Shown: piece after piece, positions 22,700 through 34,500 of the stretch
Layout: each line of letters starts with the position of its first letter
Position numbering within the stretch: the first letter of the stretch is position 1
Source of the DNA: Enchytraeus crypticus
Taxonomy: Eukaryota; Annelida; Clitellata; Enchytraeida; Enchytraeidae
Assembly: GCA_905160935.1 (NCBI GenBank)
Contig: CAJHZI010000507.1
Span: forward strand, 178,501 to 242,500
Length of the DNA: 64,000 nt
Reading direction: 5' to 3'
The notes under the pieces: generated by a model
What the model saw: only the letters and a program-made list of their open reading frames with translations
Databases searched by the model: none
Told to the model about the DNA's origin: nothing
Position numbers and translations under genes: made by a program

Positions 22700-23899
22700 T
22701 GCGGGATGTTCTAACTTTATTTAATGGATTATTTTCCAGGTTTTCTATTTTGAATACAAGTTGATTGATTCTACTTATTATATCAGCCTTTATCGTGTTA
22801 AGGAGTTGCATCATGTCTGAGATGGTTGGCTCTTTATTTGGAGAAATTTGTTTCCCTCTATTTTTTAGATTAGTGTTGATGTCTTTGACGACTTCAGCAA
22901 AAGTCGCATCCATGATTATTGGTTCGTTTGCGTTGACATTCACGCTTGATTCTTTAACAACTTGTACCTCGTTCGTCTGTTTAAGGTGCTGTGTTATAGC
23001 CATTTTATTAGGGAATTGGGCTTTGAGTTTTTTTTGATATACCGGGCATCCTTTGTAGTTGGCAGGGTGTCCTCTTCCCTTGCATAGTGCACATACTGGT
23101 TCTATGTTGGTTTGCTTCGTACATGACTTGGTGTGATGGTCACCAGCACATTTCACACATTTCGGTTGGCGATTGCAGAAATTTTTTGTATGTCCAAGTT
23201 GCTGGCATTTCGTGCACTGTGGAATATCTTTGTTTTTCCTAGGTGGTTCTACCTTCACTTTGCAGTGTAATAGACTAGTTAGCTCGTAGTCTGTTTTATT
23301 GTCCTCTTTTTATTTTATGTCCACGAAAGACCAGAGGGAAAGCCTTGAACCTCGTCTCTCCGTTACTTGTTACTTTTTTTACGAACATTTACCACATTAA
23401 CTACTTCATGACCTAGGCTGAGTAACTCTCCTCCAATTTCATTGGTATCCATAGAGGATGGTAGGCCCCTTATTACAAATCGGTAAATTTTTTCACACTT
23501 CAGCTGATATGTGTGGTATTCCATTTTACTGAAGGGATTGTTGGTTTCACTGCTTCTTCCTTCTGCTGTCAGTTCCCTCAACATTTGCTTCACCGCTCGA
23601 TAATCAGTCTCAGTTTGGCAAGTGATTTTGATGTCTCTATTAGACATAGCTTTAAACTGCATACTACCAGCAGCTACATTTAGAACTTTAGTTCTTAGCT
23701 GATCAAAGTGGTCAACATTGCTGACTCTTATCGGTGGTGGTAACGGCTTTTTAATTTCTTTCTGCTGATTTTCCACTGTGGTAATTTCTTTCTGTTTGTT
23801 TTCTGTTGTTTTGTCCACTGAAGACACTGATATCTGTTGAGGTGGAGACTCTGGAGAGTCTATTTCCTCCCTTGGGCATTTACACATAAGTGGAAACAT
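22680..23899 (-). pseudogene. Jockey LINE ORF1: Gag-like protein with PRE_C2HC and CCHC zinc knuckles, broken
   Basis: The first piece (23363-23899, 178 aa) starts at an ATG and carries a PRE_C2HC-type region ending YHTYQLKCEKIYRFVIRGL and EVVNVVNVR. The second (22680-23258, 192 aa) has KVEPPRKNKDIPQCTKCQ followed by three Cys/His knuckles (C..C...GH....C, C..C.G.H....C and C..C.G.GH.....C). The two are separated by stops and a frameshift around 23260-23360. This architecture is characteristic of Jockey-clade elements well known from insects. It would package the element's RNA. ORF1 and ORF2 overlap slightly near 22690. Confidence 0.85.
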
Positions 23900-23947
23900 T
23901 TATTTTATCATTTAAGTTTCATCAATTAATTAATGCATTTATTTATG

Positions 23948-24190
23948 CAACTGGTCGGCGTAATCCGGCGCGAACCGGCGTAGACCGATGTAAACCGGTG
24001 AAGACCGGTGTATACCGACGTAACCAGTGTAGACCGGTGTAGACCGGTGTATATCGACGTAGACCAGTGTAAACCGGTGTAATTCGGATTGACCGGTGTA
24101 GACCGGTGTATACCGATGTAAACCAGTGTAAACCGGCTGTAGACCTGCGGATACCGTTGCTGACAGGTGTAGGATACGGTGCAGACATAC
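23948..24190 (-). repeat. 10-bp GC-rich minisatellite at the 5' end of the Jockey LINE
   Basis: About two dozen imperfect copies of a 10-base unit, + strand GTAGACCGGT with variants GTAAACCGGT, GTATACCGAC and GTAGACCAGT. It begins about 50 bases upstream of ORF1, in the position of the element's 5'UTR. The GC and CpG content contrast sharply with the surroundings. Confidence 0.85.
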
Positions 24191-24479
24191 AGGTGTACAT
24201 CATATTGCGATTATGTTAAGGTGGTAGAATTTCTGACAGTTCATAAAAATTTCAATAGTAATTTCAATTTAGTATTTCTTTTATAAAATAAATATATTCT
24301 TGTAATACTTAACTTAGGGTCATGTGGCATTAAAAATCGTTACATATCATCATGGTCGATTGCTTGCCATTGTATATGTGTATGTAAATGACGTGCTGCC
24401 TTTATATTGTGTGTATTCTAAAATAAATGGCGCAATTATAATTCAGTTGGTGTGTTTGTTAATTTTACCGACAAAGCCA

Positions 24480-24624
24480 CTGGCTAGATACAGTGGCGAT
24501 GTCGTTAAGATATACTGACATACTGATCGCGAATTAAAACGTGCGGTGTTAAAATTCTTGCCCTTCACTGACATCGCTTCGTTTGAGGAAACTGACGTTA
24601 ACATTAGCTTTACCAGCTTTTTTA
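24480..24624 (+). repeat. tRNA-derived SINE A, diverged copy
   Basis: It begins CAGTGGCGATGTCGTTAAGATA (family head and A box). The B-box region is mutated (GTGTTAAAATTC). The conserved body CACTGACATCGCTT, GAGGAAACTGACGTTAAC and AGCTTT tail follow. Confidence 0.75.
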
Positions 24625-24699
24625 ATTGTATAGTACTAAACTTCAAGATTGATTATTAAAATAGAAGCATTTAGACTACATTTAATATTATATTAAGCA

Positions 24700-24788
24700 T
24701 ATATAATTATATATATATATATATATAAGAGAAAGAGAGAGAAAGAGAGAGAGAGAGAGAGAAAAGAAGAGAAAGAGAGAGAGATATG
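24700..24788. repeat. (TA)n followed by (GA)n microsatellite
   Basis: About 25 bases of TA are followed by about 60 bases of GAGA/GAAA. Confidence 0.95.
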
Positions 24789-24831
24789 TTTGAAAAATCA
24801 TTCAGAATATATTTTAATCGAGCAATTACAG

Positions 24832-24962
24832 AATTTGATTTCCCTGGAGCAGCATCAGGAGCATGTCCAGTACCGGACGGACTATCTCTGGATCCAGTGA
24901 GGCTGGGAACCCGGGTCCGGTGGGAGAAGATCCTGAATTACATTCACGATACCATTATCTGA
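24832..24962 (+). other. Orphan coding-like island, possible terminal exon or gene remnant
   Basis: After an acceptor-like TTACAG the sequence turns GC-rich and has a 43-codon open frame ending TGA at 24960, with FDFPGAASG, PVRLGTRVRWEKILNYIH. Base composition is unlike the flanks. No upstream exon with matching phase was found, so it may be a gene remnant or chance. Confidence 0.2.
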
Positions 24963-25119
24963 AATATTGTACATTAAATCTCGTTTTTATTCTATTCTTG
25001 AATTTGCTATATAAATCACATAAATGATTAATTGGGCTGTTACTAAAACATACCTTTCTCCTGCAGAAAGTACTGAGATGAAAACAGAAAACACATAGGG
25101 GTTTGTAGTAGAAATAAAG

Positions 25120-25259
25120 CAAAGCTGGTAAAGCTAAGGTTAACATCAGTTTCCTCACTCGAAAGCGAAGTAAGTGACAGGAAAGCCCAAGATTTGAACC
25201 CCGCATATACTGATCCGCGGTCGAGTATCTTACAGACTTCGCTACTGGCTCCAGCCAAT
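25120..25259 (-). repeat. tRNA-derived SINE A copy
   Basis: Complete on the - strand: TTGGCTGGAGCCAGTAGCGA head, A box, B box (GGTTCAAATCTTGG), GACATCGC-like body (here slightly mutated), GAGGAAACTGATGTTAACC and AGCTTTACCAGCTTTG tail. Confidence 0.85.
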
Positions 25260-26194
25260 AATAGAATAACAAGTTAGTTTTGGATGGGATATAGTATAAC
25301 GGTGGAAGTCTTCACTTCCGAAGTAAGTTACATTGGTTATAAACTCAAGGTCAGCCAACCACAAGAGTATATCCTATTGTCCGGACCCTGGAAGGTTAAT
25401 CATGTACCCAACTTGTTGCCAATAGGAGCTAAGAACAGCAAGGATACGATTAATGAAGAAAAGTAAGCAGTCTCGAAGATCTGTCACTGGTCATGACACT
25501 GCTTTCGAAATTGCCATTTAAATGTAAATGTTTCGAATTTTTCTAGAGGCTATGTTTTCGTGTTTTTCTATAGGCCATTTTTCAATAACTTAATCGTTAA
25601 TCAATCAATTAATCTATGTATTCTTAGTCACTTTAAGTGAACCATTTAATAACTATTGAATGATACATGTAGAGCTCATATTAAATATTTTAAATACTAA
25701 TTAATCTGAAACTAAACTAATTTCTGCTTTCATTCTGTTGCTAGCAAAAAACAATGCGATTAGGCTACTTCAAATGTATAACCACCAAATCATAAAATTA
25801 ATCAACCCTGCAGTTCTGTCAATTACACGAATATATACTAAATAGCTTGCAGACTTTTTATAACGGCTATAGAGTAATTCCCAAGGATGAAATTCCAATC
25901 TTCCCACTCGAGAGTTGAGATCCCAAAAGCTGTCAGTGAATTAAGGTCCCACGAGAACGCTGGCATCGTAATATAGTTAATCAATTGAATATCAATCACT
26001 CAATGTAAGCCGCTACACCAATACTGGTTTGCTACGTTTATAGTACTTTATACATGTAGGCTACTGGTAAGCTAAAGGTATGCTACTTCTATTGGATATT
26101 GGTATGGCTATAAAATGTTAGAAAGTTTTGGAACAAAAACTATATAATTCTTCCAACTAAGTGCTTATACGACCCGTAATGTAAGTATAGTCAT

Positions 26195-26450
26195 CATAAT
26201 CGCCCCTTGAATCCCAATTTGGCTAGGATTGGGATAAGAATAGATCTTTTGCAATCCTCTCTGTGGGATGGTAAGCATTTTCATTCGTCGTAGAAAATGT
26301 TGTAGCAATTTCTGGAGCCTAGGCGCTCATCAACACTGAATGCCATTTCTGACGTAAGTTTGGACTTAGTGCTGTGTCCCCTTTTACGACATGCGCAGTT
26401 TACGGTTGCCCTATACTTCAGCAACACGGACATAACAGTGGGTAAGGATG
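26195..26450 (-). repeat. Repeat C, most complete copy
   Basis: It starts TCATCATAATCGCCCCTTGAATCCC with AATTTGGCTAGGATTGGGATAA. It continues through GGAGCCTAGGCGCTCA, ACTGAATGCC.TTTCTGAC, and CATGCGCAGTTTACGGTTG..CTAT.CTTCAG. The same blocks occur in order at 54.5 kb. The - strand reading gives a TGATGA-type tail. Confidence 0.75.
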
Positions 26451-26494
26451 AAAATAAAAGTATAATACAATAGCAACTATTACAATAGCACTGA

Positions 26495-26615
26495 CGGCGG
26501 GATTAGCGCACTTGGATTAGTTGCCCGGCAATTATCGAAGTTAAGCTTCATCGACCTCGGTTAGTACTTTGCGGGTGACCACCTTGGAAGACCGAGTGGT
26601 GTTGGTAAAAGCTTA
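26495..26615 (+). repeat. 5S-rRNA-like sequence (5S pseudogene or 5S-derived SINE)
   Basis: Positions 26535-26605 align with the 3' half of eukaryotic 5S rRNA: CGAAGTTAAGC (A-box region), CCTCGGTTAGTACTT, GCGGGTGACCACCTTGGAAGACCGAGTGGTGTTG. These are the internal pol III promoter blocks. The 5' third is poorly matched and the sequence runs on into non-5S DNA. It is therefore not a functional 5S gene but a pseudogene or a SINE3-type element. Confidence 0.65.
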
Positions 26616-26959
26616 GGAAGGAAAAAATCCCAGGGTGATGGAAGGTTATTCTTAAATCCGCGCCGGCTGCAATTGATGCGTCATCAAAAGACAACGATTA
26701 CTAATAACCAAGGAGAGGAAGGAGAAAATGGGTCTTAAGCAAGCATCTGTGCTTCCTGACACAATGTGCCGTTATTTGCCTTAATCTTCTGATTATTCGT
26801 TAATTTGCTGGTTAAATATGGTTGTATTTATCATTATTGTGATAAGATAAATTAATAACAAGTTTTAAGGTAAAACAATCTTTCCGAGTTAGGAGCGACA
26901 TACGAGGAGATATTTAATACTACGTAAACTCAACTCCCTGACTCCTTTTCGCACTGAAA

Positions 26960-27165
26960 ACTATACGAAGTCTTGCAAGTTCAAATGCCAGCAGTTCCGC
27001 AGCATCAGCTGCTCAGCAGCTGCACTCGCTGCTGCTGGATTGCTAGGCCTCGCTGCCCGAGTGCGCCAGAACTTTTATGTTTACTGTCTTCAGTGGGACA
27101 GAATCGTTGAGTCCTTCGTGGACTTGTGCAGTTCACTGGTATCCCAGTTTATTGTATTTCATTAA
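26960..27165 (+). promoter_or_regulatory. GC-rich island, possible promoter or first exon of the giant gene
   Basis: This is a locally GC-rich stretch with CAGCAGC/GCTGCTG repeats and CpGs (CTCGCTGCCCGAGTGCGCC) in very AT-rich DNA, 1.4 kb before the giant gene's ATG. No long open frame. Promoter or 5'UTR role is inference. Confidence 0.25.
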
Positions 27166-27173
27166 CAAATACG

Positions 27174-27215
27174 GTGTGTGAATAAAACTTTCTTAAGAAA
27201 GTTTTATTCACACAC
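27174..27215. repeat. Perfect 42-bp palindrome
   Basis: Arms of 21 bases with no loop, centred on CTTAAG between 27194 and 27195. The left arm begins GTGTGTGAATAAAAC and the right arm is its exact complement. Confidence 0.95.
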
Positions 27216-28530
27216 TAAGGAATAGAAAGCTAAGAAATAGTAGATAACAGAACATAGAATACGGTTTACTCGACATTTCAATAATTTTAATTTAATTAAA
27301 TGATGGTGTGTGTAGAGTTTAGCGAATGTAGTAATCTAGAGGCAGCCAGATGGCGTTAAATGCAAGAATTATGCAAGATTAATACCACAATAAGCTATGA
27401 CTATTTCTGATACAATCTGATAGATATTGTCTGTGCACAGTTTAGCTAAAATGAAATATCGTACAAATCTTATGTGATTTCCTGAGGACGACGATTCGTT
27501 ATAATTTATTTATCAACTTATATTCTAATTAATAGCGTATATCGCACTCATTCACGATTATTGGGTCGATATATTCGTACAGGTATATATAACTATATAT
27601 TTATATATGACGATATATATATATATATATATGGGGTCGATCATAGCCTTCTGAAGATAGAGAGCAAGAGTCGCTTAAAGAATGATCTATAATTGCATAC
27701 TGCTATGCGAATAGTAAATCTGTTTCAGCTTGTCTCTTAAATGAATAAAAAGAAGCTGAAATAAGAGCCTGCTTGTTCTCAAGTAATTGCAAGTAGTGTA
27801 ATTGCTTAGTTTGATTCGATGGAATGTCATTTTCATGTGATTAAGTAACTTAGATAATGGCTTTTCAGTATTAATAATGGCATGTCAATAGAAAAAAATT
27901 TGTTCAATGTTAATAACTTCAATAATTATGAATTTTAGGTGATTTTTAGCAACAAGAGGGGATTAGGCTAATTGTGAATTTCTTCACATAAATTGATATA
28001 TTGATGGCTTAGTTCTCTTTCTTAACGGATAATGTAATTATGATGATTGGTGTGTAAGTTGTACGAATAAAACGTGTATGATACAACAGTCACTTAATCT
28101 CAGCTGTCACGCTCAAACTTGACGCATGGCAATTTTAAAATGGCTACGTAGGCCTCTTAATCGTAATAATAATAATCCTTAGTTAATAATCGTATCGATC
28201 TAAATTCTTGTCTAATAATTTAGTAAGCTAAACTGAACTAAATAATATATAACGCTATATAATTTAAAACTGTTAGCTTTAATAACGAATATAAGATCTC
28301 TGATACATTCTTGCATAAAAATCGAATTATAATAGTAATATTAATAAAAAGTATAATAGAACGATAACTATAGGAAATTATTATCACACTAAAGTTTTCC
28401 AAAATGTTGTATTTTTTAGATAAAGTTCGACTCTTTAGATTAACACAGCTAAAAGTAATATCTACTTATCGTGAATATTGTCAGACTATAATTCGAATAT
28501 TAAATATAAATCCATAGAGATCCATCAGTC

Positions 28531-31500
28531 ATGGATGACGCTGGAGGCAAATCCATCCAGACACAGGGCAGTCTGAACGAAGAAAGAATTCAAGAACTGG
28601 AGAGGCAATACGAGAGATACCTCAGCAGCGGAGGCAGCATAGACGAGCTCGTCTCTCAGAGAGGATTTAGCAAATCCTCAGTGGGAAGCGTCAATGAAGC
28701 AGATCTACAGGAAATGGTAGATGTGAATGAAAAATGCATCCAAACAATGGAAAGTCTAAATGAGATTCGCATTCAGGAGTTGGTGGAGCAACAGCAACTG
28801 AACACGGGCGTATTCAAGGAAGTGGAAGAGGAATGTGAAGATAAAGGGATTCAAGCATCGAGTCCGATGACGGATATGAAGATGCAAGAAATTGAAGAAA
28901 TGTACAGAAGGCGCGGCTTGAGAGTAATACAGTACAGTTCTGATAGTGAGGATGTAGATGTAAGAGCAGTACAAAGGTCAGGTCAAGCTGCGTCCGCGAC
29001 AAGAGCCGAAAGGAGATCACCAAAATCAACAAAAAGAAAATTTACTGAAACGAATAGAGCACTGAAGAAAACGTCCAACAAGTTTGCATCGGAGGAGATT
29101 TTATCAAAAGGTTATAGACAAGTTTACGATCAACAGGCAGAATATTACGCAAAGAGTGGGAGAGTAAAGAAATCGAAACCTACAGCCGAGAGTGCGGCAA
29201 TGGCTCAATATTATTACCAGGAGACTGTTAGTCAAAAGGAAATACGAAGAGTCAGAAGTCAGGAAATTCAACCTATTGCCCACAGTCGTCGAGCTAAAAT
29301 GTCCCTGGAGAAATCTGCATCAAACCCGAAAGGAAGGGAAGTCGATCGAGATTCCGACAGGTCGTCAATTTCAGAATTACAGAGCGAAAATGAAAGAAGT
29401 CATTTTCGCTATAGGAGAGGCGACGAAAATCTGCCGAGAAAGAAGCAGCTGGAAGATAGCAGCACAAGCGAGGTAGACTATGAACCTGCTATACTGCGCA
29501 AGCAGTCGAAGCCTTCGCAAAAGATTCTTGCAGAAGCGGCACCGGCTAGAAGAGACTTGCCAACTCATAAGAAGTTGTACATGTCGCTGGCAGAAAGTAA
29601 ATCGCCACCCCATACTCCTACGCAGAAGTCTCTCAAAAAAGATAACACTTCTAAGCAGCATGATCCTATCACAAAGGTAAAGGAGGATACCAGTAGATCT
29701 TCATCAAAAATGGCTAAAGCATCGTCTAGTTCAAAGGAAACAAAACCTGCCAAGGATACGAAAGAGTCTAGCAAAAAGTCGTCATCTAAAAAGGGAAGTC
29801 AAGAATCCATTGAAGTCAAGAAACCGTCCTCTGGGAAAACTAAATCAGGATCGACAAAGAAAACTGAAATGGTCAAGCTTGAAACAGATATGGATATCCC
29901 TGTGGAAGAGAAAGAAGAGACAGTAGAAGAAAAGTGCGAGAGACTGTTAAGAGAAATAGAATCACTAAAGGAGAGTGTTAGTAGAGTATCAAAAAAGTCA
30001 GAATCCACAAAGACATCCTCCGCGAAAGCAATTATGCAACAGACAGTTGCTGTGATTGAATCATCTTTTAGGGGAGCGCATAATAAAGTTGCAGCGACCT
30101 CTGAGAGTAAGGCGAGCAAAAGTGGCGCTAGTCCTGCTGCAGCCGGAATTTCCGGTGCTCTAATTGGTATTCTCGGTAATGTTCCGATGCCTAAAGCAGC
30201 AGAGGTTAAAGTTCCAACACAGTCAAATATCGAGCCCGTGAAGATCCCGTTTTTGGAAGCGAATCAAACTTTCGAAAAATCCGAATTGACTCCAGTCATG
30301 GCTCCTAAACACAGAGACTCTCCCACTCTAAGCGAGGACGAGCTATTTGCATTTAGGAGCCCCCGCTTCAACAAACAAAGAGGAGTAAAAGGACGTCACC
30401 AGAAGCTTCCTTCGAAAACGTTCCGCAGTGAAACGCTATCTGAAACGGAATCGCCGCATTCCTTCGTAGATAGCGAATCAGAGATATCCACTGGATTACC
30501 AAGCTTGGATGCTGTTGATGTTATTATGAAAAATTTCTATGAACTTCTGGATGCGAAAGCTGTTGCCGCTGTTCAACATGTAGTGTTGGCCTCTGCGACT
30601 CAGCCTCCAACTATAATGAGCGAAAGTCAAACATCAGAAAGCACTACTGCCTCGGATGTTCCGGTTCAATCCAGAACTGAGAGTGTAAAAAGCTCAACTG
30701 TAGTCCCAGATACTTCTGTGACGTCTAAAAGTGATATTCCCTGCGTTGCTACTACTGCCATCAATAACACTTCTAATGTGGTGCAAAGTAAGCGCACTGC
30801 AAGTGAAATTTCAAACACATCCTTTAACGATGTAGGCCGCCATAGAATCTCAAAGAACAGTACTTGCTCAATAGGCACACCATCTACCGCCCCTTCTTCC
30901 AGCCGTACTGTTATTCCATCATATGAGTTCGAACTGGAGGAAGTGAACGAGGATCGCCTCCCGAGCATAGATGCAGTAGATTTAATTCTACACAATTACT
31001 ATGAGCTTGCAGATCCCCGTGTTCCAAAGGATGTCAGAATGGAAAAGCTTAGAAAAGATTATTTGGAAATGATTGTTCAGGGAATGAGGGACATTCAATC
31101 TGAAGATGAGGAATTAAATGCGGAAAAAGCAAAGAGATTAAGTATAATTTCAAATCTTGAAGAAAACGTTCCAGATGTTGTAGCAGACAAAATGACACTG
31201 CGACAAGAGACGCCGATAGAGCGACGCAGCTACTACTATGCTGCAATTATTGGAGAAAACCTTAAGAAGTCACTCATGGAAAATCCAGCCATCAGCAACA
31301 TTAGATTAAGTTCAGCTCAGATTGAGGAACTGCAGAAGAGAATGATGCTTGAAATTGCCAAAATGACTGGAGAGAAACTATTGATGGAATCCGTAGACTC
31401 TGCTTCTTTAAAAACCTCTGTTCAACCGAAAAATGTACCTACTTCTGATGAAACACCAAATCAGAAAACAAGTCCTATTTACAGCCATGGCAAAGTTGAA

Positions 31501-34500
31501 GATCGAAGACCAAGTGGAAGGTCAAGGGATGGACCAAATGACGTCATGACATCGTCGTATTCATCGGAAGCTCTAAGTTCTGCCCTTAAAGACGAAGGAC
31601 TTCGTGAGTCTCTGACAGAAGCCTCCTTGGATGTCTCCGATGCGTCCACGATAAATGTTCCAACAGACGCAGGAAGTGAAACAGAAAATGAAAGAGACAT
31701 TCGGAGGAAGTATGCAGGAAAGGCAGAAATAGGCGTTGAGAAGCCTTCAACCGTGGTTCATGTAAGAAACAAAGCAAATGCAGGACAGGATAAGAATGAA
31801 GGAAAGGCTTATATGGAAACTATGCATGTGGAGCAAAAGAGCATGCCAATTGCGGCTAAACGTTCTTCAAAACTTACGCCTATCAAAGACAACCTACAAC
31901 ATAAAAACGGCACATATGCAGATTTTTTAAAGTCAGCCTCAGATTCACCTTCCTTACATCGCAGTCGAGATCCTACTAATCTCCACGAATCGAAGGTCAC
32001 AATGGAACGTTCTTCAGAAAAACCAAAGGAGCCCTTTGAATATAGTAAAACTGACTCAGCAATTATTTCTGGGATGAAGTACGTTGATGAAAGCAGTTCC
32101 TCCGATGAGTCCGGAGTCGATGAGTCTGGAGACGTCATCATGGAGGCTATCCAAGAGGAGGAGGATGTGCTAGAAGCTGTAGCGGTGACAATTGGATTTC
32201 CATCAATGAATGTGACTGAAGATTTAGAAAATAAAAAAATTAAGACAACATCAACGGATACAGGCATTGCAACGTCTGTGACATTAAAGAATCGAGACAA
32301 TGAAGAGCTGAGCAGCTCTGTCTACAGCGATGGAAAAGATATAGTTACTCCAGACCGGTCGAGCGACGTCATGAAGGATCACATGGATTTACTTAAGCGA
32401 CAGGACGGAAACGAGAAGAAACTGCCTCTAAGAAAAATTACCAAAAAGAGATTCGTAGAAAAGATAGAAACTACGACAATTGAAGAGCATATTCTTACAC
32501 CAAAAGAGTGGCAACCAATTGATAGAGAAAGTAGTGCCAACGATATCAAGCGAGAAGCACTGGAAGACACTCCAATGAGGATGATATCTAAGAAGGAAAA
32601 CAAAAACATTTCAGAAAAGATGACACATACAAAAGGAGGAAAAACTGCTACAGGAGAAGCATCTCAACCAACAGGAGTTCAAAAGACAGCCAAGATTTTT
32701 GATAGTGCCAAAGCTATCAATCGAAAAGCAGTGGATGGCATCCCAAAGAGGACGATATCTAAGACGGAAAACAGAAATATTTCAGAAAAGTTGACACATA
32801 CAGAAGGAGGAAAATCGGCTATAGAAGGCGCAGCTCAAACAACAGGCGTTCAAAAGACAGCCAAGCTACTTGATAGAACACCAGTGGCAGAGACTCTTAA
32901 TCAGTTCGAAAGTATTGAAAGAGATAGAAATATTGAAGAACTGAAAATGAGGGAAGCAATTTCTTCTAAATCAGATGACTTAAACAGTAGTTATAATGTT
33001 ATGACTGAGACAAATGATAAAACTGAGAATGCGGCTATTTATCGTGAAGAGTTAGGATATGGTACATATGATATTAACTCAATGAAGAAACAGTTCGAAA
33101 CTGTACCGGTGGAACCAAAGTTCACACCCAAACTTCGCCGAGGAAAAGAAGTTGACGATAGCGAAGTTATTTCAAAAATAGAAGAAACTATCAAGGACCA
33201 CCTGGAACGAGTTCAGGGGCTAGAACGCGAAACAAAAGAAGTGGAAATTGGAACTGGAACAAACTCTGATGATCAGTTGCTGTCTGGGAAAAGGGAAATT
33301 GGCATTCAGGCGACAGATTTGTGGTCTGGCCCTTCAGATCTAATATATGCTTCGTTTGGTATCAGTCGTCCAATGACAGGTGTACTTAGTGGGTATCCCA
33401 CTATAGTCAACCCAGAGCTTAGGCAAAGCTACGGGACGGTAATAAAAGAGTTCGAGAGACGAAAAGATGAAAACCTGCTTTCTTCTGGGAAACATCGCCA
33501 AAGTACAGAAGTAATTCAAGTTGAAAAGCAACACTCAGAATGTGACGAAGCAGAGAACGCTGAATTAATGAAAGGTGCAGTTATTGTACCAGATCAAGGA
33601 GAACCAGTTTCTATAAGGAGTCGCAATCAAGTGGAAGACGATAATGGATTGAAAGAGGAACAAATGATTGTGGAACAAGATCAAATGGATAAGGCATTAC
33701 AGACTGAAATTGAGGACACTAATGTCAGGGAATCAATTCTACCAAGTGAAAGCACGAGAATATTTTGTGAGATTGGCATACAGGCTGTAGGTGGACCAGA
33801 TCCGGAAGCAGCCTTGTTTGCTTATATGGCAGATATCAATTCAGGATCGGCCGAATATGAACATGACGAAACGTATTACCAGGTACTAGTTCATACTATA
33901 TCCAATGAAAACCAAGAAGAATTACTTAAGGAAATGAACCAAATTCAAGAGAGCGAGGAATACGAACAGAAACAAAAAGTTGAAGAGAGAATGTATACAG
34001 AGGAATACTCGAGAATTAGAGTAAAACACGCTGAATTGCTAAAAGCAGTTGAAGATATCAGTGAACTGAACGTATCATTACTGCAAGGAGAAAAGTCAAT
34101 TGAAGTTGAACTGCCAGGAGAAAAGTCAATTGAAGTTGAAACTGAAGAAGTCAAAGATGATATTGAATGCGAAAAACATGAACTTGACAATTTAAGCGAT
34201 GATGCAATTTTGGAAGCTGCAGATATAGATAGAGATAACTATCTGTCAGGACTAGAGACCGAATATTCAACTCTTCAAGTTGAGGATAAAATGATTGTTG
34301 AACAATCAAGGTCGCAAGTTATTTCGAATTTAGATTTAGACGAGACAAGTGAAATGAGAAATGTTGATAGTGAAGCGGAAGAAAATAAACCAGATACCTA
34401 CGTTTCTAAAAACTCTGGAATAGGCGTTGTTCGTGAGGAAGGTGACTCTTGTCTAAATCAAGATCTACTTGAGAGTGAGAAGCAAGAATGTTTCAGAAAA

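Larger units (their letters stand above)
25260..28530. other. Intergenic spacer upstream of the giant gene
   Basis: No gene is firmly supported. It contains repeat C (26.2 kb), a 5S-rRNA-like repeat (26.5 kb), a GC-rich island (26.97-27.15 kb), a perfect palindrome (27.17 kb) and a short TA tract (27.6 kb). A 60-codon open frame at 25284-25466 followed by a GTAAGC donor-like site is noted but not called. Confidence 0.5.

Noticed and set aside
24443..24646. Small frames at 9074, 24443, 25043, 38844 and 40291 with similar peptides (KLMLTSVS, SDVS.G.AQ)
   Set aside because: Their similarity is that of SINE A copies read in the same frame, not of a protein family.
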